Assembly (NCBI RefSeq): GCF_047948215.1
Contig: NC_134455.1
Location: 105,480,495-105,544,494, forward strand
Direction: 5' to 3'
Source of the DNA: Lycorma delicatula
Lineage: Eukaryota > Arthropoda > Insecta > Hemiptera > Fulgoridae
DNA: 64,000 nt
The first letter of the stretch is position 1. Every line of letters starts with the position of its first letter. The position numbers and the translations under genes are program-made. This document shows positions 21,722-32,394 of this stretch, in pieces. The notes beneath the pieces were generated by a model. The model worked only from the letters and a program-made list of their open reading frames with translations, had not been told where the DNA came from and searched no databases.

Positions 21722-23060
21722 TTTGGTTGGCAAGAAAGTAATTTCGGTTTTTAGAAATAGATTTATGTTTATTTTGAGGTACTTCTGTCAGTGGTAATTT
21801 TTTTATTTTTTCATTAGGTAGCTGTGACATTTAAAATGCTTTAAAAGCAAATTAACCGTAAACTTTTTTCGCACCTGTTCGTTTTTGCAAGATCAATTCT
21901 AACAAGCAGTACAAAAACGAACCTTTTTGACGTATTTTACATTTTTTTATTTCCGTAAAAGCACGAAAACTGCTGAGGTTCACAAAGAGATATTTGAAGT
22001 TTATAGTATTTATTGCCTAAGAGAACGCACGTGTCATAATCGGTATAAAAAATTACGTTTTGCAGATTTTTCATTCGATGTAGACCAACGTCGTGGGAGA
22101 TCTACATCGTGGTAGATCTACCTCTTAAACCAAATTAAAGCCATCAAAATAAAGCAAATTATTTAATTAATCAAATTAAAGCCATAATTAAATCGCATTT
22201 TCATATAACTGCGAGAGATTGCAAAAAGGATAAATGGATCACATATAACAATTAAAAATCACATAAAATGTCTTGGACTCGTTAAGAAACTCTATATTTG
22301 AGTTCCGAATGAATTCAAAGAGATTCGCTTAACAAAAAGAATCAATATTTGTTATATGCATCTGATAGGCTTTGATGTCAAATTATTTTGAAACGAACCA
22401 TCAATGGTAATAAAAAATGGATCGTTCACAATAACATCAATGGAAAACGATAATAGTCCGAGCGTGATAAACCAGCACAATCTACACCAAAAGCTGAATT
22501 TAATCAAAAAAGATCATGCTGTCAATTCTGTGGGATTACAAAGATGATGTGTATTTTGTGGTGCTTCAAATGAATCGAACGATCGAGTCAGATCTTACTG
22601 TCAACAACTAATGAAACTGAAGAAATAAATAAAAAAAAATAAAAAGAAAATAATTACCATATCGGAAAGAAATTCTTTTTCACCAAGATTAAAAAAGATC
22701 CCCCTCTCACACGTCTTTGGTAACTAGTGGAAAATTATTGAAGCTTGGTCAAGAAGTGATGGCTCATTCACATTCAAAGTATCGGCTTATTTTGCATCAT
22801 CATATTAACATTTCTTTTGAAGTTCCAAAACCCTTTGAGTGGTAAAACTTTCATATTGATGATTGCCGGAAATCGCACTTGGTTTTGTTTGTTGCTCAAA
22901 CGTAACAAAATTTCTATGAACGCGGTATGATGAAGTTTCCAGAAAGTTGGGGAAAGATCATGGACAAAATGGAAAATATATTATAAATTAAAATTCATTT
23001 TTGTATAACAATGGTGAGTTCTTTTTTACACAAGAAAGCCGAAATAGCTTTCTTTCGAAC
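21722..23060 (+). mobile_element. mariner element with decayed transposase
   Basis: A terminal repeat ttggttggcaagaaagtaat (about 21724) is followed by tttcggtttt. The transposase is readable in broken frames: FRKSTKTAEVHKEIFEVYSI and RYKKLRFADFSFDVDQRRG (helix-turn-helix, 21947-22110), then RMNSK and INICY-type pieces, IMLSILWDYKDDVYF (about 22520), HTSLVTSGKLLKLGQEVMAH (about 22710) and NFYERGMMKFPESWGK (about 22915). A sequence like the complement of the 5' terminal repeat (aagccgaaatagctttcttt) lies near 23034 and may be the 3' end. Multiple stops and frameshifts make it inactive. Confidence 0.8.
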
Positions 23061-23172
23061 TCAATAATCTCACACTAACAATTCTCAAGAAAGCTTTTTC
23101 CAAATTAAAACTGTAACTTCGACATTAATTTAATGTGGTCTTGATTTCCGGTTCTGTAGAATCACATTATAC

Positions 23173-23205
<33 letters not shown>

Positions 23206-23322
23206 GGAATACAGTTTTAACTTGAAAAAAACTTTCTTGAGAATTGTTAGTGTGAGGTTACTGAGTTCGAAAGAAAGCTATTTCGGTTTTCTTGTGTGAA
23301 ATAAAACTCACCAATGTTATAT
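23003..23322. repeat. Foldback with ~110-bp arms around an (AT)n core
   Basis: The arm 23003-23115 is the reverse complement, at high identity, of 23211-23322: both contain cacactaacaattctcaaga and agctttctttcgaactca in mirrored order. Between the arms are ~60 bases of unique DNA and an (AT) run at 23174-23203. The arms include mariner-terminal-like sequence. Confidence 0.85.
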
Positions 23323-23955
23323 ATATATTCTTTTAATTAAGTTTGCTTTTTTTTTATTTTAGTGTACATCTTTTTAATGGAAAGGTCTAGAAAAATTATT
23401 GGGTGAAAAATTCCAGAACTTAATTCAGAATCGAACCAACGAGAGTAATTGATGGCAAACAAAAAAAGTAGTAGAAGACGATGCCATTACAAGATTCTAG
23501 CAGTGAAAAATAATTCTATATTACATTATATAATTATACCACCGTACTAAAATAATAATGGTAAATGATATTATCGTGTAACTAAAATAATAATATAAGA
23601 AAGTAAGCGATGAAAAATATTCATGAAGTTACGTATTAAATATTACGAATTATAAAATTTTTTTACTGTATAGACTTTAATTACAAAATTAGTTATAAAA
23701 TAAATCGTTCATTTTACGAATAATAAAAATAATAAAAAGTTATAAAATGTTAAATAGAGACGTATTATTTTACTAATTTATATCAACTTAAAGCGAAATT
23801 TAAGCACTCCGTGTTGTATTGTTAAATAAAGGAGTTATTTATTGAAAACATAAAAATACGGTTACCGGCTTTAGGACACGTTGTCATTTTGGTTTCGCAC
23901 ACAGTTTAACGAGCGTGACGAGAGAAAAGAGAGTTTTGTATGAGATAAAGTAAAC
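23323..23955. other. Spacer, possible promoter and 5' UTR at its end
   Basis: AT-rich with no coding frame. The last ~80 bases (from about 23870) are GC-richer, with cacacagtttaacgagcgtg, an initiator-like cagt and a gcgtgacg downstream element-like motif just before the ATG exon at 23956. A promoter here is inference. Confidence 0.3.
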
Positions 23956-24020
23956 ATGAATAATTTATTAAGCCTTCTGTGGTGGCTTTGTATTTCTTGT
24001 TGGCTGGAGAACATTGGCAG
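23956..24020 (+). CDS. Candidate first coding exon with signal peptide
   Basis: An ATG in good context (gtaaacATGa), preceded closely by stops, opens 21 codons and two bases up to a consensus donor (ggcag|gtatgt at 24021). The peptide begins MNNLLSLLWWLCISCW, a hydrophobic leucine/tryptophan core, then LENIG: this fits a cleavable signal peptide, so the product would be secreted or a type I membrane protein. The next exon is not known; it must begin with one base to keep the frame, and the weak candidate at 33272 does so. No family is suggested by so short a piece. It could be a chance frame, but start context, hydrophobic core and donor together are suggestive. Confidence 0.35.
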
Positions 24021-24589
24021 GTATGTGTTTGTGTATATATTTATATAGTATATTACGCTTCTCCAAAATTTATACTAGTAATGTACAGATAAAACACACA
24101 CAAACACTCACAATATATATATATTTTGTTGTATTCGTGGAAAAATCTATGAAACCGTTATTAAAGTAAAATAACTAAAAAAATTCTTAATAAATAATAA
24201 TTCTAAGTAATAATAAATAAGATTATTCGAAATTACTTCTGTATACAATCGTGATCAATAGATGTAATTGAATTCCTAAACTAACCTCAGAAAATACTAG
24301 GAGGTTTTAGAAAGTTTTCAGCCAGACACTGAAATGCCTCAGGTCTAATCAAATGACTATAATAATTATCAAATATGATCCTTTAGATGGCATGTTGCAA
24401 AAGTTGAGATGCGTGCAATTAGCTGATTGTATGTGGCGAATGAATAAATCAAACAATTTTTAACATTTTCTGAAAAATGGTACGAGTATATAATTGAAGT
24501 ACAAAAAATTATTATTTTAAAAGACTTAAATTCAATAGGCATACAAAAACAGTTAGATTTCATTGTGGAAGGATTCTTTCCCTTAGTTT
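24021..24589. other. AT-rich stretch, presumed intron
   Basis: Begins with the donor gtatgtgtttgtg. No domain-bearing frame; the 75-codon minus-strand frame at 24369-24596 is not supported by anything else. Confidence 0.4.
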
Positions 24590-25144
24590 GCGACAATGAG
24601 GGAGTAGACTGCTGAATTTAAAATTGGTCGTTCATTCATTCAAGATAATAATCGGAACTCACAAAAACCACTATGACGGACGAAATCGTTAAAATTTTCC
24701 ACACTATCTCAATAAATAATTGTTAAACGTAGGTACGCTAGCTGCAGATATCAGTGAAACATTTCAATTGACCAATTTCATTTCATTTTATACGATTTTT
24801 TTTTTTTTTGTATGAAAGTGCTTTCCACTCGATGGGTGTTCATTAAAAGTAGATCAGAAACGTATTCGACTGAACAATTGTCAAGGAGTTTGTTTAGTCT
24901 TATTTAAACGGGACTGAGTTTCTTCAATGTTTTACAACAATAAATATAACATGGATACATAATTACATGCCAGAAACCAAACAGTGGGTGGAATCAGGTG
25001 AAAATACGCCAAATAAATCGAAAACGGTTCTTTTTGCAGGAAGATTCACGGCTACGGTTTTTTGGGATTCTCATGGAATAGTGTTCAAACACTATCTGGA
25101 AAAATTCACGACCATTAAAAATATTGTGTTTTACTACTGTTAGC
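24590..25144 (+). mobile_element. mariner transposase, 5' part, interrupted
   Basis: Broken frames read KVLSTRW (about 24817), then IRLNNCQGVCLVLFKRD, then YMPETKQWVESGENTP (about 24966) and KTVLFAGRFTATVFWDSHGI (about 25020) ending YLEKFTTIK. These are the central blocks of a mariner transposase, including the first catalytic-Asp neighbourhood. The reading stops at about 25144, where an unrelated repeat begins, and resumes at about 26401. Confidence 0.75.
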
Positions 25145-26400
25145 CGAGTGGAGTATAGTAGAGGAGTGTATAACGTTTTAACGTTGGTTTTGGAGAGAAT
25201 TGCTGAGAGTGTTTAGGATATACTGAGTTCCGTTTGGGCTTTTCCTCCTATTATGAATTTGGTTTAACTGTTTTTAATTTGTTTTCGTTTTTAGCTATTT
25301 TCCCTTAGTTGTTTGTTGTTGCAATAATGTACATTTAGTTTTCGTTTGTGAGGTGTGTGTTTTGTTGCGTGAGGTTATTTTTCGTTATCTAGGTCAAATT
25401 TGTTTTCAGGGATTTGTTCGTTTGGTTTTGTGTAAGGTAATTTATAATTTATCGGTTTAAGATACCGATGGAAATGTCATTGCAGCGTTTGAATCGATGG
25501 CGTCCTGACAGAAACCACGCTATTGACTAAGACAAGTCAGCTGGTTTGAGGGTCTGAAGATGACTTATGATAAATCCCTTTAACATAAGGCTTTAAGTCA
25601 AAGGCTAGGTACGGAGGTGGTGGCGTGGCAACCGGAATCGTTACATGGCGGGATCTTCCCCTTTGGCGGTCAGGATGCACTAATTATAGGATGAGAATGG
25701 ATGTGTTAAGAGCTCTGTGATGGAGCTGCACTATAGGAAGGTGTAGCATTCACCTCGCTAGCGAAAGCGGACCAAAGCAGAGAGAGATAGGAAATGTTTG
25801 CATTAGAGTTTTATTAAATTTGTGAATCTGTTTATTAATTTTTAAGTAAATTAAGAGGAATTTGACTTAATTGAATTGTAGGACAATATGATCTTTGTTG
25901 TGATCAACACTTGTTTTGTTGGTATGAGAATAATATTTTTGCTTTTTAATGACTCAGCAAGTAATAATCTATGTACATAATAGATGTATCTAATTAAAGT
26001 CAGATATGAAAATATTTTTGTATGAAACCTTTGATGTTAGAGGAAGAAGCGGGGATTGCCCTTCCGCGAATCGGTTAAGTTGGTAGTTGAGGGTTGTATA
26101 TTAGTTAGTTGGTCGAGGTTGGAACAAGCCATACCAAAGCATAGTAGGTTGTATAAATAAACTGATTGTAAATCTTCCAAAACATTTGCATCAGTTGCTC
26201 TTGACAGGAGCCAAACTGATGACTGTGATGTGTTTCACGTTTAGAGGGTCTGAAAGACACTCAGATAAAGCAAAAAAGGGCTAGGAACGGAGAGGTGGTT
26301 TGGTGACCTGGATCACCACAAGGCGAGTGTTTTCCCATATGTCAAAATCCCCTACGGTCAGGATGCAGTAATTGAAGGGTGATATAGGATAAATATCCAT
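25145..26400 (+). mobile_element. Monomeric repeat inserted into a mariner
   Basis: A 1.26-kb GC-richer block holds two head-to-tail related segments (about 25480-25720 and 26190-26400). Both have the order cctgacag/cttgacag, aaact/aaacc, ggtctgaa, ggctaggaacgg/ggctaggtacgg, gtggcg/gtttgg, then cggtcaggatgca. The DNA between them (25690-26190) matches 53040-53500. It looks like the tandem 5' monomers of a non-LTR element, or an independent non-autonomous element; no coding frame is present. Confidence 0.6.
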
Positions 26401-26790
26401 ATCTGACTAAAAAGGAAGTGCTTGTTCACCACAATGATGCGCTGAACATATGTCTCAGGTTATTGCTGCAAAATTCCATTACCTCCTTTTTGAAGTGCTT
26501 GCACATAGCCGCCGTTTTCGAAGAATTTGGCCCCTAGTAATTATTTTCTCTTTCTAAGAGAGAATAATCACTAGAAAATTATCATCTCTTACCTGAAAAA
26601 CTAGCTTTCTGTACGAATATTCACTTCAAATGATGAGGTTAACGCTGAGACAACTGCTTATTTTATTGTTGGACAAACTGGATTAAAATTAGGGTATTAA
26701 ATCGTTGGAAATTTCTTTTTCTAAATTTTTCGAATTGCTAGGTGAAAAATTACGGCGAATTTAAAATCTTTGGAAATCATGAGTTTTCTT
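26401..26790 (+). mobile_element. mariner transposase, 3' part, continuing after the insertion
   Basis: Begins KKEVLVHHNDA (about 26410), the usual KKVLFHHDNAPAH block with its catalytic Asp shifted or lost, followed by degraded C-terminal blocks (ending about 26690). It continues the piece at 24590-25144, so one mariner has been split by the 25145-26400 insertion. Confidence 0.65.
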
Positions 26791-26834
26791 TGTCAAGTCG
26801 AAAATTTTCCTAATACTAATGAGGTATGTCCACC

Positions 26835-26940
26835 GATGTAAATGAGTAGTATCATCTATCTCTCGCCCGAGTCTGGATTCGATCCCAGTCAGGTATTGCA
26901 TCATTACATTATAAAAACTCACTCCTATCACACAAAAATA
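26835..26940 (+). mobile_element. SINE family 2 relic
   Basis: gagtagtatcatctatctct, then gtctggattcgatcccagtc and aggtattgcatcattac align with the B-box region and following body of the copies at 14799 and 19274. Both ends are lost. Confidence 0.5.
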
Positions 26941-28659
26941 CAGATTAGCTCTTATCGGTGTTAACGTTTAGTTCCCGAAAAATATAAAAATTTTTTTTTA
27001 ATTATAAAAAAGCAAATTAAATGTATTATTTATTAAGAATATTACAGAAATTGAAGAATCGTAAAATATCACTCAGATGTGCACGTCAAGTAAAAATCCA
27101 AAATCTAGTATGTAGTCGTGTTTTATCTCATTCTGCTAAGTAATATAAGACTAATTACTTTAAAATAATTAATACAGATTATTCAATTTTGATCCTGTAA
27201 AATGGTGTCAAAATATGAGAAAATTATTTGAAAATTTAAAATATTTTGAAATTAGTCTTGTCAGTCTTTTTCAAGATAAACCTGTATCTTAATTATATAT
27301 TAAAGGGAGTTTTATAAAACTAATCTGCTCATAAACTTTTAATCTAAGGCTATAGTGCAAGCAAACCTTAATTTTGCTAGAACTTAAAATGAAAACATTG
27401 ATTACACATATCTGAAAATGTTCAAAATCAATACTCAAATGTTCATAATTACTGATTGCTAATTCACTTGCTTTGGTTATATTGAACGACCAAGTTTCCA
27501 ATCTATACTCAACGTTATCAATTTAAACTTAAATCTGACTGTTAGATTTCTAATCTGAACCTATACAAGTGTAACAACTTTGATATAAAACTCATGCAAC
27601 GACCAAGTTTAACAGATCATTTAGTCCCAGAATTGGATAAAATAACAGTTCTTCAATCTTCGTGTTCTTTGTTAGCTGTTTCTATGTGCCTGAAAATCCT
27701 AAGGTTGGTCATCAAAATTATATTTCTGCCTATCCCTATGTAGAAATTACGTCCATGTCACTCATTTTTTTTTTTTTTTTTTTTTAATATTTATTATGTG
27801 TATCTTTTATTTTTTTACGTTAAAAAATTTTGTAAGGTGTGTATTGAAAATGGAAAGGAGAAAAAATCTTTCTCTTTGACCTACTGAAGCTTCATTTGAA
27901 ATTTTACTGTTTCATAATAATTAATAAGGAATCCATATATTTAAATCCGAAATTACTGTTCAACGAGAATAATATAAAAGTTAAGGCAAAAATTTATCGT
28001 TTTCCTTCATAAATAATTTAAAATAAAATAAAAAAATTAAAACTGTAACATAAAAATTATCCCTATTTAATATACTATTAAAATAGTAGACAATTATGAA
28101 AATCTGGTCTCTACCAATCGAAAAATAAACATGATATACAAAACATTTTAACAGTCATTAATAGTTCATTATCAATGATGTAGTTTTTTATTCCGGGTAA
28201 CGAATAAAAAAAATATATATCCAACATTGCAATAGTCAAAAATGCAATACAAATTAAATCGCCTGCAGTCCTGAGAAAACAATCAGAATAAATTTGTAAA
28301 ATCCCTTGACGTAAATGTTGATTCTGTAAGAATTACTAATTCTTACTAATTCTAATATACATGCATTTTTAATTTACCTAAAAATGTATTAATATAAAAC
28401 AAATGTATGATCTTATGTATATGTATTCAATAAAAAAAGTTTACAATAATGATAATAAAAAAAATAAGATAACAAAAATTTATGACGAAAATCAGACCTT
28501 GTAAAACGTATACGTTTAAAAACGTACTGGCATATAACAATTAGAACAAAAATAGCAATATTAACCAAGGGTGTGCTGAACAACATAAATTGCAAATTAG
28601 TTTAATGTAGCTTAAAAAATGTAGTTTAATGTACTTCAAAGAATAGTTTTATTTATATA
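26941..28659. other. AT-rich stretch without visible genes
   Basis: AT-rich with a 24-base T run near 27765-27785. The 70- and 60-codon minus-strand frames here have no support. Nothing else recognised. Confidence 0.45.
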
Positions 28660-29230
28660 CTAGTCGGAAAGCGAAGCGAACCCATCCCGTTTAGCCAGTT
28701 TTGGGATGGATCGCTGCTATGATCGTTACGAGAATAATAATGATAAATAAAAAGTTAAACCCTGTTTCTTCAACTTTTCCTTCGTTCTTGACATGAAGCT
28801 CTGATAGGCCCTGCTGCAGAAGCACATATCCTTTTTTTTCTCATTTTCATTTCCGAGCATGACTACGAATACACTTCTGTCATGGTGCCATTATGTCCAA
28901 GACTGGCGTACTTAACCTGTACATTATGGTAAAGTCACTTCTATCCTTACGTGACCGTGGTAGCTCTATAATGATATCAGTATGAATTCGTAAGGAATTT
29001 AACTGCAGCTCGCGTTACAAATTTATTGCATCTCGAGTATGAGCGTACCGCTCTCGGTCAGCAGCTAATCGAGAATCATGCACTTCAGCTGTTATGGAGG
29101 ATGGAAATAGTCTCATTCTTTTAGCAGACTTTGATAAATAAGAAAAATTACTTCTCTTTCTTGGAGGCATCTTCTTAAACTTTTGACAATCCAATATCGA
29201 CAGCCAAAATAAAGAATCAAAACCCATAAA
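28660..29230 (-). mobile_element. Helitron 3' end with an N-terminal ORF remnant
   Basis: On the minus strand the block ends gggttcgcttcgctttccga then CTAG at 28663-28660 with a flanking T, a Helitron-type 3' terminus. Inside it, a minus-strand frame (about 29170-29015) starts MPPRKRSNFSYLSKSAKR and continues SRLAADRERYAHTRDAI, a basic, arginine-rich segment of the type found at the N-terminus of insect Helitron proteins, then breaks. The helicase and Rep parts are absent, so this is a deletion derivative. Confidence 0.5.
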
Positions 29231-29499
29231 AGTTTGCTAAATGTGCTAATTACCATAACTATAACATTGTGTTATATAATTATTATCATTGTGTTAAACT
29301 AATTAAATATTTTACTGATATTCATTTGAGAAAAAAAATCATTTTACTTCATTATGTAATCGAGGTTTAAATGCTATTAATGTTTTTAATAAACAGTCTT
29401 CAGAATAACTGCTCTTTGTCAATTAATAGTTATATTTATTCAGTCAGTTTTATATACATTAAAAATAGCGATGAGAGAAACTTGATACAGATCAAAAAC

Positions 29500-29880
29500 C
29501 TACACAATTGATAAATTGTGTGGGTTTCAACAACAACACCTTATTGATTACTGAAGGATTGTTTAATTGTACGCCGTCTTGGCGGTTTAAAATAATTTTG
29601 TAACATAACACTTGTAACTTATAACTTAACTTTAAAAATAGCAAACATAAGCTAAATAAAACATAAAATAATCTTCAACCGAACAAGAATTAGGAGAGTT
29701 CATCTTGACACGACCGCCTTGAGTCAGGTATGAGTGTAGACTGGCTTAGAAGACGCTACGTACAGTGCTCGAGGAAGCAGCTTGTGAGGTAGAGTAGTGT
29801 GATGGTCTGGTGACCATAGTTTGCTGTGGGCACCCTAGCCACCGCTAGATTTCAGCACCCGTCGGCAAGAAGGGGTGAAA
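29500..29880. other. GC-richer block of unknown nature
   Basis: About 29690-29880 is markedly GC-rich (cgaccgcc, ggtctggtgacc, cccgtcggcaagaagg) and directly precedes the LINE tail. It may be its upstream part or an LTR/UTR fragment. No coding frame recognised. Confidence 0.3.
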
Positions 29881-30500
29881 ACGTAACAGTACTACAAAAA
29901 AAGTATCCATAAATGGAAAATTGATACACTATAATTAATAATGAAACTAGTAATTCTTTGGGGGACAGAAACCTCCAATATAATAAGTGTAAAATCACTT
30001 TTAAAATCTGAAAAGATAATTCCATGAACGATCCATAGCCCAAGAAAAATGAAAGACAGATACAGAATGAAGTCAAAATAAAAAAATTAACAAAATTAAA
30101 GAAAAAAAAAGAAGAAAACATAAGATAAAAATTTTGAAGATTTACAAATCACTACCCGATAAAGAAGACAAAATTTTTTGGGACATACAATTCGAATGAA
30201 TTCAGGTAGATTGAAAAGAAAAACGTTTTGATCAACTTTGGAAATATAAAACTCCACCACCGTACATAAAACAATTAAAAAAGACTTAAACAAAAAAATA
30301 TAGAAATAAAAGATTGTCCATACACAAAAAATAGAGAAAAAAATCCGCCGAATAGAGGTTCTTGTGAATGCAAAGAAGAAATGTGGTGGCATGTGGTGGT
30401 CAGAAGAACGATAAACATAGCGTAGTTAAAAAATAAAAGAATTCTGGAGTAGAAAGAAGGAAAATCAGAACAAAAGGAATTGAAATGATATTTCCATGAT
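29881..30500 (+). mobile_element. LINE reverse-transcriptase C-terminal fragment
   Basis: Broken plus-strand frames around 30180-30400 read GHTIRMNSGRLKRK, then STLEI, IKKDLNKKI, and KIEKKIRRIEVLVNAKKK. This lysine-rich tail after an RMN.RL motif is the C-terminal region of insect endonuclease/reverse-transcriptase LINE proteins. It is 5' truncated and has stops. A related tail is at 43290-44300. Confidence 0.55.
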
Positions 30501-30811
30501 CCTCGCAGGCCTGTTCGGGAAAAAAAGGATGATCTTAAATTTATTGTTCTGTTGTTATCTGATGCTGGTTTGAAAATGGTAATTCATTCGATGATAATGT
30601 TTAAAGGATTATTTACCTAAATTAATAATTCTGGATTCCCGAAAGGATCCTTTTTATTTTATTATAGTTCCACTTAATTTAAAATTATTGCTGTTATATT
30701 CATTTAACCACTCACTACCTAATGTAATTATTATTTCTTTCTATTAATTATTCATGAATATTTAAAAAAAACAATTGAGTCATCAGCGGATGCGCTGCTA
30801 TATCAATTAAT

Positions 30812-30907
30812 CTATAACGTATACGATATTGGTTCATAAAATAAATAATATTTACTCTCCATATTAAAATTATTATAGTTCGAATAGTGGGAGATATATT
30901 TGCGGAA
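30812..30907 (-). CDS. Possible terminal exon of the minus-strand gene
   Basis: After an acceptor-like gacgcag, 31 sense codons (FRKYISHYSNYNNF...) run to a TAG, starting in phase 0 as the exon at 31700 requires. The polypyrimidine tract is weak and other frames are partly open, so this is a weak call; a donor (a|gtaaat) within it could make it internal instead. Confidence 0.2.
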   Translation of the reverse strand, partial: FRKYISHYSNYNNFNMESKYYLFYEPISYTL

Positions 30908-31440
30908 CTGCGTCAAAGTTATTGGCTCGAAACATGATTATACCATTTACTCGATTTAATTTGGCTTTTAACCCGTAGGGAAGGTATATATAAAAAAAAT
31001 AGATTCAATTTTAATAGATAGATAGAAACGTTTACAGGAGATAGAATGAACCAAGCATAAAAAAATTAATATCAGACTTTAGTTATTCTTTTATTTGTTG
31101 GTTTATGGATAGTTTAGTAGTTATGTTAAATATAACATAAATACTAAACAAAGTATAATATTTTGGCGGGTTTGCACTAAGTGTCCGTACTGCTCATATT
31201 AATGATCTCCACTTTCTGCCTTTTTTTTATCAATATTGATGTGATAATTTAATATATTACATCCACCTATACAAACTTTCTATATGGTATCTACTTACTT
31301 TTAACGAATTTTGGAATTCTAACCATCTTCAGAAAATCACTCAGCGAATATCGTCATCATTTAAAGATTAAATTAGAAACGAAAAAACAAACATCCGTGT
31401 ACATACACAAAATTATAACACAACTGAGTGGTGGTTCTAC

Positions 31441-31524
31441 GTGCAGACGTCGCGTTTGTGCGTGGTGATATGTGTGTTGATTGTTATAAAAGCTTTCAAC
31501 ATAAGTGCTCTTAATTTTGATTTG
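31441..31524 (+). CDS. Possible plus-strand exon with a hydrophobic leader
   Basis: An open frame reading SRLCVVICVLIVIKAF then NISALNFDL runs to a strong donor (gatttg|gtaaga). The hydrophobic stretch resembles a signal peptide or membrane segment followed by an N-glycosylation site. No in-frame ATG is found upstream before a stop, so a start exon elsewhere or a chance frame must be assumed. Confidence 0.2.
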
Positions 31525-31699
31525 GTAAGAATATTATTTTTCTCATGAAGTCACACGCAAAATCATAAATACAAAATCAGTATAAAATATTTCCTAATAT
31601 TTATTTTTTTATATTATTAATATATCTTACCCTCCAAGCTTATTTGTGGAAGTATGGTTTAAATATTTGTCGGAATTCATGATAGTACAAGTAAATTAC

Positions 31700-31741
31700 C
31701 TCTGCTTTGCTGGTAGGATTAAATGATGCAGCCAGCATAAA
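31700..31741 (-). CDS. Candidate internal exon, minus strand
   Basis: On the minus strand an acceptor (tttttcctgaaattccag) is followed by exactly 14 codons, FMLAASFNPTSKAE, and a gtaatt donor. Phase 0-0 agrees with the exon at 32299-32394. Without the donor the frame stays open for 20 more codons to a TAA. Short, but splice sites and composition are good. No family recognised. Confidence 0.3.
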
Positions 31742-32298
31742 CTGGAATTTCAGGAAAAACCAAATCTCGCTAGGTTTGACTCGTGAATATATTAAGATTG
31801 AATTCGTTAGTTTTAAATAAATTCTTAATAAATGGTTTCATGCAGAATATTTCGTAATTTTTGAAAATTTGATATTATTCAACTCATCATTAAACTATTT
31901 ATATAAAAACTAGATTAATTTTTATTCATGTTAATCCGATTTTATAAGAGAAAATGTAATTTCTTTTTATTTTCGAGGATACATAACTGCTTATTTTATT
32001 GAATTAAAATTTAATTTTCAGTATTTTTGTTCAACTTTTTCAATTGAATAATTGTTACTTACAGTGTACCTTTATGATATTATATGGATATGGATATGAC
32101 TGGAAGTGCGTAGTTAATTAAAAAAAAAAAAAACAATTATATTAAATTTTAACTTAAACTCCTCTCTTAAAACGGAAATTATTTTAATGAAAAAGTAAAA
32201 GTGTAAAAGAGAATTTTATAAAATAATCTATAATTTTAAATATAATCTTAAATGTTAAATGTAATGTAGCCATTATAAAATTAATTAATATTCTGTAC

Positions 32299-32394
32299 CT
32301 GGATTACAATGAAGTAACACACTCTATTGCCTTCTTCGCGAAATCTAATAATCTGCTGCACATCATCGAAACGCACGGTAATGATATCTTTACT
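32299..32394 (-). CDS. Candidate internal exon, minus strand
   Basis: Minus strand: acceptor cagtctctgcactgaaag, 96 bases (32 codons, phase 0-0), donor atccag|gtacag. The frame reads SKDIITVRFDDVQQIIRFR and EEGNRVCYFIVIQ, a charged and beta-strand-like mix with RNY-type codons, unlike the neighbouring DNA. The plus strand is also open across the same bases (NEVTHSIAFFAKSNNLLH...), but that frame has no matching splice sites and fewer purine-first codons, so the minus strand is preferred. It fits in phase between 36318-36365 and 31700-31741. No domain was recognised. Confidence 0.4.

Noticed and set aside
32065..32112. Small exon-like segment with splice signals on both strands
   Set aside because: Open on both strands with comparable sites, 13-15 codons only; indistinguishable from chance.
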